Below, one piece after another: positions 8,446 through 17,879 of a stretch of 64,000 nt of DNA. Within the stretch, counting starts at the first letter, position 1; every line of letters begins with the position of its first letter. Position numbers and translations under genes: made by a program. Source of the stretch: Clostridium cuniculi (GTDB taxonomy: Bacteria; Bacillota; Clostridia; Clostridiales; Clostridiaceae); NCBI RefSeq assembly GCF_004353185.1, contig NZ_SMUS01000020.1, positions 1 to 64,000 on the forward strand, in the 5' to 3' direction. A model generated the notes under the pieces. That model was not told where the DNA came from, did not search any database, and saw only the letters and a list, made by a program, of their open reading frames with translations.

Positions 8446-9408
8446 TTAATGATTCTTCATAGTTGTAAAAAAGTTTCTTTTTATTAATAAAAACTCTTCC
8501 ATATCATTTAAAAATTGAAGTAATTGAGCTCTACTTTCAAATTCTTCCCTAGTCTTTGGTAATTCCATTTTCTTGAATTCATTTCTTAAAATATCTAAGT
8601 CCATCAATAATGATTTACAATCATTCATTTCACGTATATTTTCTGCAACACATAAAGTAAAATCTGACATAACATTCATTTGATCAACAGGTATATTAAA
8701 TCTCTGAAAATGTAATCTCATTCTTTTTATTGTATCAAATTGATTAATTCTCATATTTATATAATCTGTATAATATGATGAGCTTTTAAAAAAGTGATTA
8801 TTCACTATCTTATAGGCAGTTTCCTTACTTTCATATAATCGCTTTTCTACTTCATTTATAAGCTTTTGTTCATCAATATCTACTGTATGAGTTATTAATG
8901 ACTTTGACATTTTACTTATTATAATTCTATAATGCTCTTCAATCCATTCCTTATCATCTTTAAACTTATCTTCAAGGGAAGGCATGAAAATATTAGCAAT
9001 TGCAGCCACACCAATTCCAATTATCATTAGTAATACTTCATTAAAAATTAATGCAATTGTTATATTATTTGCAACTAAAAAATGTGTTGATAAAACTACA
9101 GCTGGCACCATTCCTTCTTGCGCTTTTAATCTTGAAGTAAGTGGTATTAAAATTATTAAAAATAGTCCAAAGATTAATGCTCCATTTCCTAATAAACTAT
9201 ATAGAATTACTGATAATAAAATTCCCATGCTACAAGCAACTATTCTTTTATAACTTATAATTAATGCTTTTTTTCTAGTATCTTGTATACTTAATATAGC
9301 AATAACCGCTCCAACTGTTGCATACTGTAAGCCTAATGCATTTCCTATAAGCAAGGCTATAGTCGCTGATATTGCCATTTTAAATGCTAAATTATATACG
9401 TACTTCAA
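8446..9408 (-). CDS. Aromatic acid exporter family (FUSC/ArAE-like) membrane protein
   Basis: The 320-residue product has about five or six hydrophobic helices in residues 1-150, beginning with a GNALGLQYATVGAVIAILSIQ-type segment, and then a soluble helical region. This order matches the ArAE_1/ArAE_1_C (formerly DUF939) proteins of Firmicutes, relatives of the FUSC and aromatic acid exporter proteins. The start is a TTG codon with GGGGAG about ten bases upstream; no in-frame ATG lies near. The transported compound is unknown. Confidence 0.8.
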   Translation of the reverse strand: MKYVYNLAFKMAISATIALLIGNALGLQYATVGAVIAILSIQDTRKKALIISYKRIVACSMGILLSVILYSLLGNGALIFGLFLIILIPLTSRLKAQEGMVPAVVLSTHFLVANNITIALIFNEVLLMIIGIGVAAIANIFMPSLEDKFKDDKEWIEEHYRIIISKMSKSLITHTVDIDEQKLINEVEKRLYESKETAYKIVNNHFFKSSSYYTDYINMRINQFDTIKRMRLHFQRFNIPVDQMNVMSDFTLCVAENIREMNDCKSLLMDLDILRNEFKKMELPKTREEFESRAQLLQFLNDMEEFLLIKRNFFTTMKNH

Positions 9409-9510
9409 AGTCCTTCATCTCCCCTATTTATATACTCCATATTATATAATAAGAATTAAATATATAAAATATAATTTTATTAGTGGATTAAATAAACAAA
9501 TTAAATTTAT

Positions 9511-9557
9511 AATAGTAAAGGAGGAGCATATCAAAACTATGCTCCTCCTTTACTATT
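9511..9557 (-). terminator. Hairpin at the end of the cobalamin operon
   Basis: A perfect 20-bp inverted repeat (9511-9530 with 9538-9557) with a seven-base loop lies 84 bases past cbiQ. The U-tract is poor, but the stem is long and it is the only strong hairpin before the next minus-strand gene. Confidence 0.6.
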
Positions 9558-9640
9558 ATTACGTATATAAGATAAATATTATTTTATAGTTCTCCTCTTC
9601 ATCTAATAACTCTCATTAAAAATATATTCAACATATATTT

Positions 9641-10336
9641 TTAAATAAAGCAACATAAAATTATTAAAATTAAATAACAACTTATTAAAATAACTCTATA
9701 TTTTTTATATTCAAATTCATAATAGTAATTATGCCTTCCAACATAGCATCTATTTTTCAAAGAAAGATTTATTTCTCTCCATCTAAAAATTAACGATTTA
9801 AAAACTAATCCACAAGCCCTTCCAAAATCTCTAGTAGCATTTTTATATCCAGCAAATCCCCCTCTTGATTTTATAGATTTAAAAGTAATAGAAAAATCTT
9901 CTTCTATTATTATAATAAACCTTTCCATTGATTTCATAATATCTCCAATATCCCTTGTCCACTTATTTTTACTTAATAGATAAACAATGTGGTTTACCGG
10001 CGTTGTCAATGCTAAAAAAGCAATAGTTACAGCTCCATTTATCCCTCTTAAAAGTATAGTAGAAATATAACTAAAGTTATACCCTTGCCACCATAAGGAA
10101 AATGATGTAAATAATCCGAAAAATAAAGCTATAAATATAAATTTATATATTATACTTTTAGGATTATTAGAAATAATATTTAAAACAATAAAAAATAATA
10201 TATTAGTAATTAAAATATAGTTATTATGAATATAACTTGCTCCTATTAATGATATTATAACTAAAATTAATTTTTCTAAAGGATGAATCTCTGTCAACCT
10301 ACTATTGATGCTGTACAGACTTATCTCTCTTACCAT
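9641..10336 (-). CDS. cbiQ: Cobalt ECF transporter membrane subunit CbiQ
   Basis: This 231-residue membrane protein has the CbiQ/EcfT pattern: an N-terminal segment ending in HPLEKLILVI, hydrophobic helices, and a cytoplasmic part with a SRGGF-type coupling motif (KSRGGFAGYK) that contacts the ATPase subunit. It overlaps cbiN by 35 bases and is the last gene of the operon. CbiM and CbiN bind and admit Co2+, and CbiQ links them to an ATPase. No CbiO ATPase gene follows, which is unusual for this cluster. Confidence 0.92.
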   Translation of the reverse strand: MVREISLYSINSRLTEIHPLEKLILVIISLIGASYIHNNYILITNILFFIVLNIISNNPKSIIYKFIFIALFFGLFTSFSLWWQGYNFSYISTILLRGINGAVTIAFLALTTPVNHIVYLLSKNKWTRDIGDIMKSMERFIIIIEEDFSITFKSIKSRGGFAGYKNATRDFGRACGLVFKSLIFRWREINLSLKNRCYVGRHNYYYEFEYKKYRVILISCYLILIILCCFI

Positions 10337-10589
10337 TACTCTTCTTTCCTACAAAATATCCAATAAAACCTGCTCCTATTGCTGCTTGTGCTGCAAAAAG
10401 AAAACTTTCTACTTCACCTGATGGTGGTTCCCATAAACTGTTAATCCATGGTTCATAATCACTATTTATTTCATTAATTATTCCTTCAGCTTGCGCATCT
10501 GCTCCTTCGTACGCTCCATTTGCATTTACTATAAATGGAATAATAATTAATATTGCTGCAATACAAAGCAAAACTATATTCTTCTTCAT
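10302..10589 (-). CDS. cbiN: Cobalt transport protein CbiN
   Basis: This is a 95-residue protein with two membrane helices, one near each end. The loop between them contains GADAQAEGIINEINSDYEPW, the usual CbiN pattern, and the C-terminal helix has AAIGAGFIGYFVG. CbiN is the small auxiliary subunit that helps insert cobalt into the CbiM substrate site. It starts with an AGGAGG site and overlaps the stop of cbiM by one base. Confidence 0.95.
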   Translation of the reverse strand: MKKNIVLLCIAAILIIIPFIVNANGAYEGADAQAEGIINEINSDYEPWINSLWEPPSGEVESFLFAAQAAIGAGFIGYFVGKKSNGKRDKSVQHQ

Positions 10590-11314
10590 TATAATAATCC
10601 TCCTTCTAATTGCACTAATTCTTCTTTACAATGTTTTTTAATAAAATCATAAATAATAACTGAAATTATTCCTTCTACTATTGCTAATGGAATTTGAGTT
10701 ATTGCAAATACACTCATGAACTTTGCCGTTGATGCTAGAACTCCACCTACACTTGAAGGATAAGCTAATGCTAATTGTATTGATGTAATTACATAAGTGG
10801 ATAAATTCCCCAACGAACATCCTGCAAAAATTGCAACTGATAAATTTCTTTTCTTTAATAATTTATATATAAAATATGCTACAAAAGGACCTACAATTCC
10901 CATTGATAAAGTGTTTGCTCCTAAAGTAGTTAATCCCCCATGTGCTAATAATAATGCTTGGAATAATAAAACTATAACTGATATTATAACCATTATAATA
11001 GGACCAAAAACTATTGCTCCAAGCCCTGTCCCTGTTGGATGTGATGAACTTCCTGTTACTGATGGCAACTTTAACGCAGACATCATAAATACATATGCTG
11101 CCATTAGGGCTAATAGCATTTTTATATCATGATTTCTTTTTATAAGCTTTTTAAGTTCTTTTATACTTAAAAATATAAATGGCGCTGCAAGAACAAAATA
11201 AAATACGACCCAACTTAAAGGTAAATACCCTTCAGCTATATGCATGGCATATGCATTGTATGGTATTGAAAATGACAGTGCTAAAACAAATACTAAGTAC
11301 ATAAATTTTTTCAT
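10589..11314 (-). CDS. cbiM: Cobalt ECF transporter substrate-binding subunit CbiM
   Basis: The product has 241 residues from the ATG at 11314, which follows GGAGGGG; a TTG eight codons upstream would place the ribosome site inside the gene. Residues 1-24 are a cleavable signal peptide. After cleavage the protein begins MHIAEGYLP, the conserved N-terminus whose amino group and histidine bind Co2+. Six further hydrophobic helices follow, with the family motif SSHPTGTGLGAI in the middle. The gene lies between cbiJ and cbiN in the riboswitch-controlled operon. Confidence 0.95.
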   Translation of the reverse strand: MKKFMYLVFVLALSFSIPYNAYAMHIAEGYLPLSWVVFYFVLAAPFIFLSIKELKKLIKRNHDIKMLLALMAAYVFMMSALKLPSVTGSSSHPTGTGLGAIVFGPIIMVIISVIVLLFQALLLAHGGLTTLGANTLSMGIVGPFVAYFIYKLLKKRNLSVAIFAGCSLGNLSTYVITSIQLALAYPSSVGGVLASTAKFMSVFAITQIPLAIVEGIISVIIYDFIKKHCKEELVQLEGGLL

Positions 11315-11374
11315 TACTGAACCCCTCCAAATCCTCAACTCTACATTAGTGAGAAATTTTTATTTTTAATAATT

Positions 11375-12145
11375 TTATAAATTATAATTAGAAATAATAA
11401 ACTCCAGCATTTCTTTAATATCACTGAACTCTTTACCATAATTAAATTTTGGTCTTTTAATAACAATGACTTTTATATCATTTAATAATGAACTTTCTAT
11501 TTTTTCTTTCATACCTCCCTCTTCACCACTATCTTTTGTAATCAATGCTTTTATCTTATATTCCTTAATTATTCCATTATTAATATCAATTCCAAATGGC
11601 CCTTTAATTGCTATAATATTATCAATTGAAACCCCGTTCTCCAAAAGTTTACCTATTACCTTAGGTGATGGTAATACCCTATGTATAATTCTATTTTTTA
11701 TATTTAGCGACTCTATCTTTAATGCATTATTACTACCTGTGGTATTTAATACATTTCCTTCTATACTCTCTAATACTTTATCTAACTCTTCATATTTATC
11801 TATAAAAATTATATTTTCATTGTTGTTTAATTCTGTAAAATAACTTTTTCTTTCATATCTTATATAATCAATATTCATTTTTCCACAAACATTAATTACT
11901 GTTTTACTTACTTCACTAGCATAAGGATGAGATGCATCTACAAAAACTTTAATTCCAAATTCTTTAACTAACTCCTCAAACTGTTCTTCATTAAGAGGTT
12001 TATAATTAAAGTATTTTGCTTTAAAGTCCTTATAAATTTCATATCCATATTGCGTAGCTGTAGAAACAACAATTTCATCAGTATACTTATTTATATATGC
12101 TAAAATTTCTCTTCCTTCACCAGTTCCAAGAACAAAACCAATCAT
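11375..12145 (-). CDS. cbiJ: Cobalt-precorrin-6A reductase CbiJ
   Basis: This 256-residue protein matches the CbiJ/CobK family: an N-terminal GTGEGREI segment that binds NAD(P)H, then DASHPYASEVS and RYER motifs, and TTGSNNAL in the second half. It reduces the macrocycle of cobalt-precorrin-6A in the cytoplasm, the one NAD(P)H-dependent step of the anaerobic pathway. I chose the ATG at 12145, with GGTGGTGA before it; a TTG ten codons upstream lies in the 5' inverted repeat. It lies 60 bases upstream of cbiM. Confidence 0.93.
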   Translation of the reverse strand: MIGFVLGTGEGREILAYINKYTDEIVVSTATQYGYEIYKDFKAKYFNYKPLNEEQFEELVKEFGIKVFVDASHPYASEVSKTVINVCGKMNIDYIRYERKSYFTELNNNENIIFIDKYEELDKVLESIEGNVLNTTGSNNALKIESLNIKNRIIHRVLPSPKVIGKLLENGVSIDNIIAIKGPFGIDINNGIIKEYKIKALITKDSGEEGGMKEKIESSLLNDIKVIVIKRPKFNYGKEFSDIKEMLEFIISNYNL

Positions 12146-12170
12146 TAAATCACCACCAATATTATTCAGT

Positions 12171-12274
12171 GACAAGTGATAAGTTACGGTTGAAACTGCT
12201 ATTGCAATTTCTTTAAATATATCTTTTTCTTAATTCAGCCTAAACTGAATTTATTCCCTAACTTGACACTTGTC
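12171..12274. repeat. Inverted-repeat-bounded spacer between cbiH and cbiJ
   Basis: The ends at 12171-12186 and 12259-12274 are near-perfect inverted repeats (14 of 16 pairs), and an inner 7-bp hairpin sits at 12232-12251. The block fills the only sizable gap in this part of the operon. It could fold as an RNA hairpin that tunes downstream expression, or be a small decayed mobile element. Confidence 0.5.
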
Positions 12275-12291
12275 CCTATCCTAACTCTTAA

Positions 12292-13008
12292 CTAAACATC
12301 GTATCCTCTAGGTGTGATAAATTTTCCATTTTTAATAAAGCTTTGAGAGTTACCTACAATAACTATAGAAAACATATCAACAACCTCTTCATCAAAATTC
12401 TCCAATGTAAACATTCTAACCTCTTGTCCATCTCTTAATGCATGTCTAACAACAGCAACTGGAGTATCTAAGCTTCTATATTCCTTAATTATTTCTATAG
12501 CCTCTCTTAAATAGTGAGGTCTCCCCTTACTTCTTGGATTATATAAAGATATAATCATGTCTGCATCAGCGGCATTTCTTACTCTCTTTTTTATTAAATC
12601 ATAAGGTGTCATTAAATCACTTAAACTTATATTACAATTATCATGCATAAGTGGCGCTCCAATAACTGAACCTGCTGCACTTGAAGCTGTTACACCTGGT
12701 ATTACTTCAACAACTTCATCATTTTGCATTTGAAGAATAAGTCCAGCCATTCCATAAATTCCAGAATCTCCAGTACTAATTAAAGCTACTGTATTATCTT
12801 TAGATAACTCTAAAGCTTTTTTACATCTAGCTTCTTCTCCTCTCATGCCAGTAGAAAACAGCTCTTTATTTTCTACTAAAGGTTTTATCATATCAATATA
12901 CTTGTTATATCCAACAACAATATTACATTCATCTATTGCTTCTTTTGCCCTTAGTGTCATATGATCTAATCCACCAGGTCCTATTCCTATTACATATAAT
13001 TTTCCCAC
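12292..13008 (-). CDS. cbiH: Cobalt-precorrin-3 C17-methyltransferase CbiH
   Basis: This 238-residue protein of the tetrapyrrole methylase fold begins KLYVIGIGPGG and carries STGDSGIYGMAG and EVIPGVTASSAAGS, typical of CobJ/CbiH. It methylates C17 and drives ring contraction using S-adenosylmethionine. The start codon is GTG with AAAGGAG seven bases upstream, and the gene begins six bases after the cbiG stop. Confidence 0.95.
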   Translation of the reverse strand: MGKLYVIGIGPGGLDHMTLRAKEAIDECNIVVGYNKYIDMIKPLVENKELFSTGMRGEEARCKKALELSKDNTVALISTGDSGIYGMAGLILQMQNDEVVEVIPGVTASSAAGSVIGAPLMHDNCNISLSDLMTPYDLIKKRVRNAADADMIISLYNPRSKGRPHYLREAIEIIKEYRSLDTPVAVVRHALRDGQEVRMFTLENFDEEVVDMFSIVIVGNSQSFIKNGKFITPRGYDV

Positions 13009-13014
13009 TTTATT

Positions 13015-14040
13015 TTACTCCTTTTTCAGTTCTCCAATACATAATGTCATTCCATCTTTCTTTATCTTACTTACAATAATTTCTCCTCCAGCTAATTCAA
13101 CAACTGGTTCACTTACAGATGAAACTCCAATTGATTTCTTTACAAAATCACTACCTTGATATTTATGCTCAATTTTTGATATTTCTGCTGCTGAAAAAAA
13201 TAAAAGATCACAATTTAAAGTTAATGCTAAATCTAAAATTGCTTTTTCATCACTTTTTATATTAATAGATGCAATTCTATCTATAGCTCTTATATCAATA
13301 TTTTTTTCCCTTAAAGTTTCATTTATAAAATTAAATAATTTTATACTATCAGTATCTCTTTTACATCCAATACCTAAAACAATATCTTTTCTAATTAATT
13401 TAAGTACTGTTCTATCTTGATAATCATCTAAATAACTTACTACATTATTTTCTTCATTCTTTAATTTTCTTGAATCTTTATGTGTAATCCACAGAGTATT
13501 ACCCTGTATCTCCTCTGTCTCTATGTATCCCTTAGGACATTTAATTATTTTTTTATCGTCCTTAAAATAAACACTTTCTCCATTAACAAGTCTTCCTGCA
13601 ATAATCTTAGCTATTTTTAAATCATCTATAATAAGATCATTATTCATCGCAATTACATCTGGAGCTAAAATATCCATATTGTCTGTTGCTGTAGTTATTA
13701 CAGGGGTATTACCTAGCACTTGCGAAACCTTTAAAGTTAAGTTATTTGCCCCTCCTAAATGTCCTGAAACTAAGCTTATAGAAAATTTATTACAAACATC
13801 TACCACTACAACTGCTGGATCCGTAGCCTTACTTATTAAATATTTAGATATTGCCCTAACTGCAATTCCTGTTGAACTTATAAATATTATAGAATCATAT
13901 TTTTCAAAGCATATATTCATTATATTGTTTAACTTAAAGTCGTTAATTTCAGATTTTAAATATAAATCTCCACCAAGTTCCTTTTCTATCCTTCGTGCTA
14001 AAACATCACCTTTTCCAGTAACACTTATAATGCAAATCAT
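13015..14040 (-). CDS. cbiG: Cobalt-precorrin-5A hydrolase CbiG
   Basis: This 341-residue protein has the N-terminal and middle CbiG domains (SVTGKGDVLARRIE; SGHLGGANNLTLKVS) and the C-terminal CobE/GbiG region (LGIGCKRDTDS ... SVSEPVVELAGG). CbiG opens the delta-lactone ring and releases acetaldehyde. It belongs only to the anaerobic pathway, so its presence fixes the pathway type. It is packed between cbiF and cbiH with gaps of only a few bases. Confidence 0.95.
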   Translation of the reverse strand: MICIISVTGKGDVLARRIEKELGGDLYLKSEINDFKLNNIMNICFEKYDSIIFISSTGIAVRAISKYLISKATDPAVVVVDVCNKFSISLVSGHLGGANNLTLKVSQVLGNTPVITTATDNMDILAPDVIAMNNDLIIDDLKIAKIIAGRLVNGESVYFKDDKKIIKCPKGYIETEEIQGNTLWITHKDSRKLKNEENNVVSYLDDYQDRTVLKLIRKDIVLGIGCKRDTDSIKLFNFINETLREKNIDIRAIDRIASINIKSDEKAILDLALTLNCDLLFFSAAEISKIEHKYQGSDFVKKSIGVSSVSEPVVELAGGEIIVSKIKKDGMTLCIGELKKE

Positions 14041-14042
14041 AA

Positions 14043-14789
14043 TTACTTCTTAGCCTCTCTATACATATGAGTAAAAGCCTTATCATATAAAAGACTTTTT
14101 TCATAATCACAATCAATAAAATCACCAACTAATATTTGAGCACACTTTGTAATACCAGCTTCTTTAACCTTATCTGCAATATCATCTAATGTCCCAATAA
14201 TACTTCTTTCATTATCCCAAGTAGCTCTTTCTACTACTGCTATCGGAACATTTCTTCCATACCCCGCTCTAAGCTTTGCTACAACTTTATCAATCATAGA
14301 AATCGATAAAAATATAGCCATTGATGCTCCTACTTGTGCAAGTTTTTCTAAATCCTCTGTTTCTGGTACTGGAGTTCTTCCTTCAACTCTTGTTAATATT
14401 ACTGTTTGTGTTACTGATGGAAGTGTAAATTCCTTTTTTATTGCAGAAGCTGCTGCAACAAAAGAACTAACACCTGGTACTACTTCATATTCAATATTTA
14501 ATTTATCTAATTCATCCATTTGCTCCTTTATTGCTCCATATATTGATGGATCTCCAGTATGAAGTCTTACTACAAGCTTATCTTTATTCTCATTCATAAC
14601 TTCAATGACTTCTTCCAAAGTCATTTTCGCTGAATTATATATTAATACACCTTCTTTACAATAACCAATATGTTCCTTAGCAACTAAAGAACCCGCATAT
14701 ATAACTACATCTGCCTTTTCTAGTATGTTTCTTCCCTTCACAGTTATTAAATCAACATCTCCAGGTCCTGCCCCTATAAAATAAACCAT
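14043..14789 (-). CDS. cbiF: Cobalt-precorrin-4 C11-methyltransferase CbiF
   Basis: This 248-residue methylase begins VYFIGAGPGDVDLITVKG and has RLHTGDPSIYGAI, the SAM-binding loop, and YEVVPGVSSFVAAAS. These features match CobM/CbiF. It adds the C11 methyl group from S-adenosylmethionine. The ribosome site is GGGAG, and the gene follows cbiL with a six-base gap. Confidence 0.95.
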   Translation of the reverse strand: MVYFIGAGPGDVDLITVKGRNILEKADVVIYAGSLVAKEHIGYCKEGVLIYNSAKMTLEEVIEVMNENKDKLVVRLHTGDPSIYGAIKEQMDELDKLNIEYEVVPGVSSFVAAASAIKKEFTLPSVTQTVILTRVEGRTPVPETEDLEKLAQVGASMAIFLSISMIDKVVAKLRAGYGRNVPIAVVERATWDNERSIIGTLDDIADKVKEAGITKCAQILVGDFIDCDYEKSLLYDKAFTHMYREAKK

Positions 14790-14795
14790 AACTCT

Positions 14796-15464
14796 CTACT
14801 CCCTACTTGCTAATATTAATGACATATAATCTCTTGCTTTTTTAATTTCATCTTTATCTGTTAATATAAGTTGTCCTTCTCTTCCAGCTCTGCTTACATA
14901 AACATAATCAAATCCCTTTTCTTCTAGAAAATCTACTACTGTTTCTTCATGCTTATAAACTTTCATAATTACAACATACTTTTCATCTTTTATATCTTTA
15001 ACTCTTGTTGCTGGTAGTATCATTAAAGGATTATCTCCAACAACTAAAGTTCTATCCACTAAACTTGCTGCTGCACAGAAAGACGTAATTCCTGGTACTG
15101 TTTCTACATAAAATCCTCTTTCCTCCATATGCTTTAACATATGGATATAAGTACTATACACATATGGGTCGCCAATTGTAAGGAAAGATACATTTTTACC
15201 TTCTCTCAATTTTTCCTCTATAAACTCATATGCTTCCTTAGCTTTTTCAACTCTATTTTTCTTTCCCATAGGAAAATGTTTTATAACTACTTCTGTTCCT
15301 TCTTTTATATATTCTTTAGCTGTTTCTAATGCAATACTCTCTCCACCTTCTAATGCACTAGGAGCAATTACAACATCACTATTTTCTATAGCTCTTACTG
15401 CTTTTACTGTTAATAACTCTTTATCTCCTGGTCCTACACCTATTCCATATAATTTTGATTTCAT
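14796..15464 (-). CDS. cbiL: Cobalt-precorrin-2 C20-methyltransferase CbiL
   Basis: This 222-residue methylase begins KLYGIGVGPGDKELLTVKA and has FLTIGDPYVYSTY and VETVPGITSFCAAAS. It shows the CobI/CbiL pattern with the ALEGGES loop. It transfers the C20 methyl group to cobalt-factor II or cobalt-precorrin-2. An AGGAG site precedes the ATG, and the gene starts two bases after cbiT ends. Confidence 0.94.
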   Translation of the reverse strand: MKSKLYGIGVGPGDKELLTVKAVRAIENSDVVIAPSALEGGESIALETAKEYIKEGTEVVIKHFPMGKKNRVEKAKEAYEFIEEKLREGKNVSFLTIGDPYVYSTYIHMLKHMEERGFYVETVPGITSFCAAASLVDRTLVVGDNPLMILPATRVKDIKDEKYVVIMKVYKHEETVVDFLEEKGFDYVYVSRAGREGQLILTDKDEIKKARDYMSLILASRE

Positions 15465-15465
15465 A

Positions 15466-16044
15466 CTATTTTACACTCCTTACGCATTGCACTATATATA
15501 TTGGATTATTAGCTATCATCATATAACTTTGTCCTCTATTTTTACTTATATTTACTTGTGAAATATCTACTGCATAATTTAACTTCTTAACTGCTTCAAT
15601 TGCCTTATATGCATTATCTAAGGTTATAAAGTTCATAACTATAGTACCTTCATTTTGTAGAAGTTCATTAGAAATTGAAATTATCTCCTCTAAGGTTCCA
15701 CCAGATCCACCAATAAATATTGAATCAAATCTTTTATTTTCATCTTTATACCTTTTTAATATATCTAAAGCTTCACCTTCATCTAATACAACATTATTAC
15801 ACTTAAACTTTTCTAAATTTTTTTTAGTTGTAATTATTGCTTCATTATCTTTTTCAATAGAATATATAATACCTTTTCTTGAAATCTTAGATGCTTGTAC
15901 TGTTATTGTTCCTGTTCCAGCACCAATATCAAGTACTATAGAGCCTTCCTTTAAATTCATCTTCCATATACTTAAAGCTCTGATATCTTCCTTAGTCATT
16001 GGACAATTTCCTCTTATGAATTCACTATCCTTAATTAAAATCAT
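15466..16044 (-). CDS. cbiT: Cobalt-precorrin-6B C15-methyltransferase (decarboxylating) CbiT
   Basis: This 192-residue class I methyltransferase has the SAM-binding loop VLDIGAGTGTITVQAS near residue 37 and the CbiT entry motif GNCPMTKEDIRAL. The IGGSGGTLEEI turn is also typical. It methylates C15 and decarboxylates the C12 side chain. Here CbiE and CbiT are separate neighbouring genes instead of the fused CobL type. Confidence 0.94.
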   Translation of the reverse strand: MILIKDSEFIRGNCPMTKEDIRALSIWKMNLKEGSIVLDIGAGTGTITVQASKISRKGIIYSIEKDNEAIITTKKNLEKFKCNNVVLDEGEALDILKRYKDENKRFDSIFIGGSGGTLEEIISISNELLQNEGTIVMNFITLDNAYKAIEAVKKLNYAVDISQVNISKNRGQSYMMIANNPIYIVQCVRSVK

Positions 16045-16053
16045 AAACTTCTT

Positions 16054-16662
16054 CTAACCTTCTTTCTCCACAATTAATATTGCCATATCACTAACTTCTT
16101 CATTAATAAACTCTATTGGCTTACCTTGTAGTATCCTTTCATTTTCATATGATAAATGTTCACCAATTATTACTGTACATTCAATATTATTTTCATTTAA
16201 TAGCTTACATAAAAAAGCTGAATTATTTTTATTGTCTGTAAGCCATATAGATAATTTATTAACTTTAACCTTTTCTATAAAATCTTCATTTCTGGCATGT
16301 ACACTCCCTGTAAATGCATAATTCCAGCTTTTATTAAGCTTAGTTGTTAAATATTGAAATGAGCTTATTCCAGGTATTACGACAATATTTCCCGGGTAAT
16401 TCTTTTTTATATATTCACTTATGCCAAAAAAAGTCGGATCTCCAGAAGCAACTAACGAAATAATATTATCTTGTCCATTTTGTTGTATATATTCTAAAGT
16501 TTCTCTTAAAGAACTTATTACTATTTTATTAGTGTTTATAAAATCTAAATCATTAATTAATCTCTTAAAACCAATAATAACATTGCTCTTTTTCAATGTA
16601 TCTATTGCCTTTGGTAATATATAATCCTTGCTCCCAGGGCCTAGCCCAACAATATAAACCAT
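16054..16662 (-). CDS. cbiE: Cobalt-precorrin-7 C5-methyltransferase CbiE
   Basis: This 202-residue tetrapyrrole methylase begins VYIVGLGPGSKDYILPKA and has SLVASGDPTFFGISEYI and VVIPGISSFQYLTTKLN. These features, with the short length, identify CbiE. It adds the C5 methyl group and works next to CbiT. An AGGAG site is present before the ATG, and the gene lies nine bases upstream of cbiT. Confidence 0.93.
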   Translation of the reverse strand: MVYIVGLGPGSKDYILPKAIDTLKKSNVIIGFKRLINDLDFINTNKIVISSLRETLEYIQQNGQDNIISLVASGDPTFFGISEYIKKNYPGNIVVIPGISSFQYLTTKLNKSWNYAFTGSVHARNEDFIEKVKVNKLSIWLTDNKNNSAFLCKLLNENNIECTVIIGEHLSYENERILQGKPIEFINEEVSDMAILIVEKEG

Positions 16663-16712
16663 AATTTACTCCTATATATTTTCAAATTAAATTTATTTTT
16701 ATTATGCTTTGA

Positions 16713-17837
16713 TTATGACTTATTTATATCTAATGAATTATATAAAATACTATAATCAGAAAAACCATAATACATTATTGCATCACATTTCATTTTTCCA
16801 TAAGTATAAATTTTCATTCTTTCAACAATTTTATTTCCTATATTTTTATAAAGCTCTTCATATCCATTTCCTAAAAACTTAACTGCACCTTCACTAGTCT
16901 TTTGAGTTAAAACACTTCTTACAAGCTCTGTATCATAACCTAAAAGTGCAAGCTCTAAAGCTATAACTTCAAGCCTTACATCATTTACTCTACTATGAGT
17001 ATTAAAACATCCATAGGCAACCTTACTTAACTTTCCTATATGTCCAACAAGAATAACTTCTTTTATATTCATTTCATCACAACACTCTAATGCAAAGCCA
17101 ACAAAGTTTGAAATAATAACTATTTCATCTTCATTAAATCCTTTATCCTTAGCACATTTTTCTCCTATATTTCCGAAAGCCAGTACTAACTTCTTCTTGT
17201 TCTTCCCTTTCTGTTTTATTTCTATTCTTATAGATTCCTTTAGTGCTTCTTCTGACATCGGCTTAACTATACCAGTAGTTCCAAGAATAGAAATTCCCCC
17301 CACAATTCCAAGCCTTGGATTAAATGTCTTCTTTGCTATTTCTTCACCCATAGGCGCACTTATAGTTACCTTTATTCCGTTCCCTTCGGTAAACTCCCAA
17401 TTTTTCCCTTTAACCTTTGGAAGATTATCTTTTACTGCTTGTTCTATAGTTTTTCGTGGTGTTGGATTAATTGCATGAAGTCCTTTTTCTATAGCTAATC
17501 CATCTCTTGTAATAACTCCAATTCCTTCTCCTCCAGTTAAAGTAAATCCACTATCTTGCTTTTCAACCCTTGCATATATCTCCATTCCATTAGTCATATC
17601 AGGATCATCTCCACCATCTTTAACTACAGAAACTATACAATAATCCTTACCTTTTTCTACAAAATTTATAGGTATTGATATTTCTATTCCTTTAGGTGTC
17701 ATTATTTCTACCTTTTCTAAAACAATATCATTAAAAAGCATAATTGTTGCTGCTTTTGTTGCTGCAGTTGCACAAGACCCTGTAGTATATCCACATCTTA
17801 GCTTCTTACCATCACTCATAACATAAAGATCTAACAT
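16713..17837 (-). CDS. cbiD: Cobalt-precorrin-5B C1-methyltransferase CbiD
   Basis: This 374-residue protein has the CbiD hallmark LRCGYTTGSCATAATKA near the N-terminus and DDPDMTNGMEIYA further on. It methylates C1, a step particular to the anaerobic route. I use the ATG at 17837, preceded by GGGAGG; a GTG nine codons upstream would put that site inside the reading frame. It follows cbiC by 42 bases. Confidence 0.95.
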   Translation of the reverse strand: MLDLYVMSDGKKLRCGYTTGSCATAATKAATIMLFNDIVLEKVEIMTPKGIEISIPINFVEKGKDYCIVSVVKDGGDDPDMTNGMEIYARVEKQDSGFTLTGGEGIGVITRDGLAIEKGLHAINPTPRKTIEQAVKDNLPKVKGKNWEFTEGNGIKVTISAPMGEEIAKKTFNPRLGIVGGISILGTTGIVKPMSEEALKESIRIEIKQKGKNKKKLVLAFGNIGEKCAKDKGFNEDEIVIISNFVGFALECCDEMNIKEVILVGHIGKLSKVAYGCFNTHSRVNDVRLEVIALELALLGYDTELVRSVLTQKTSEGAVKFLGNGYEELYKNIGNKIVERMKIYTYGKMKCDAIMYYGFSDYSILYNSLDINKS

Positions 17838-17879
17838 GCTTTTGCCTCCCGTTCTCTCATACACTCATTTCTTATTTAT

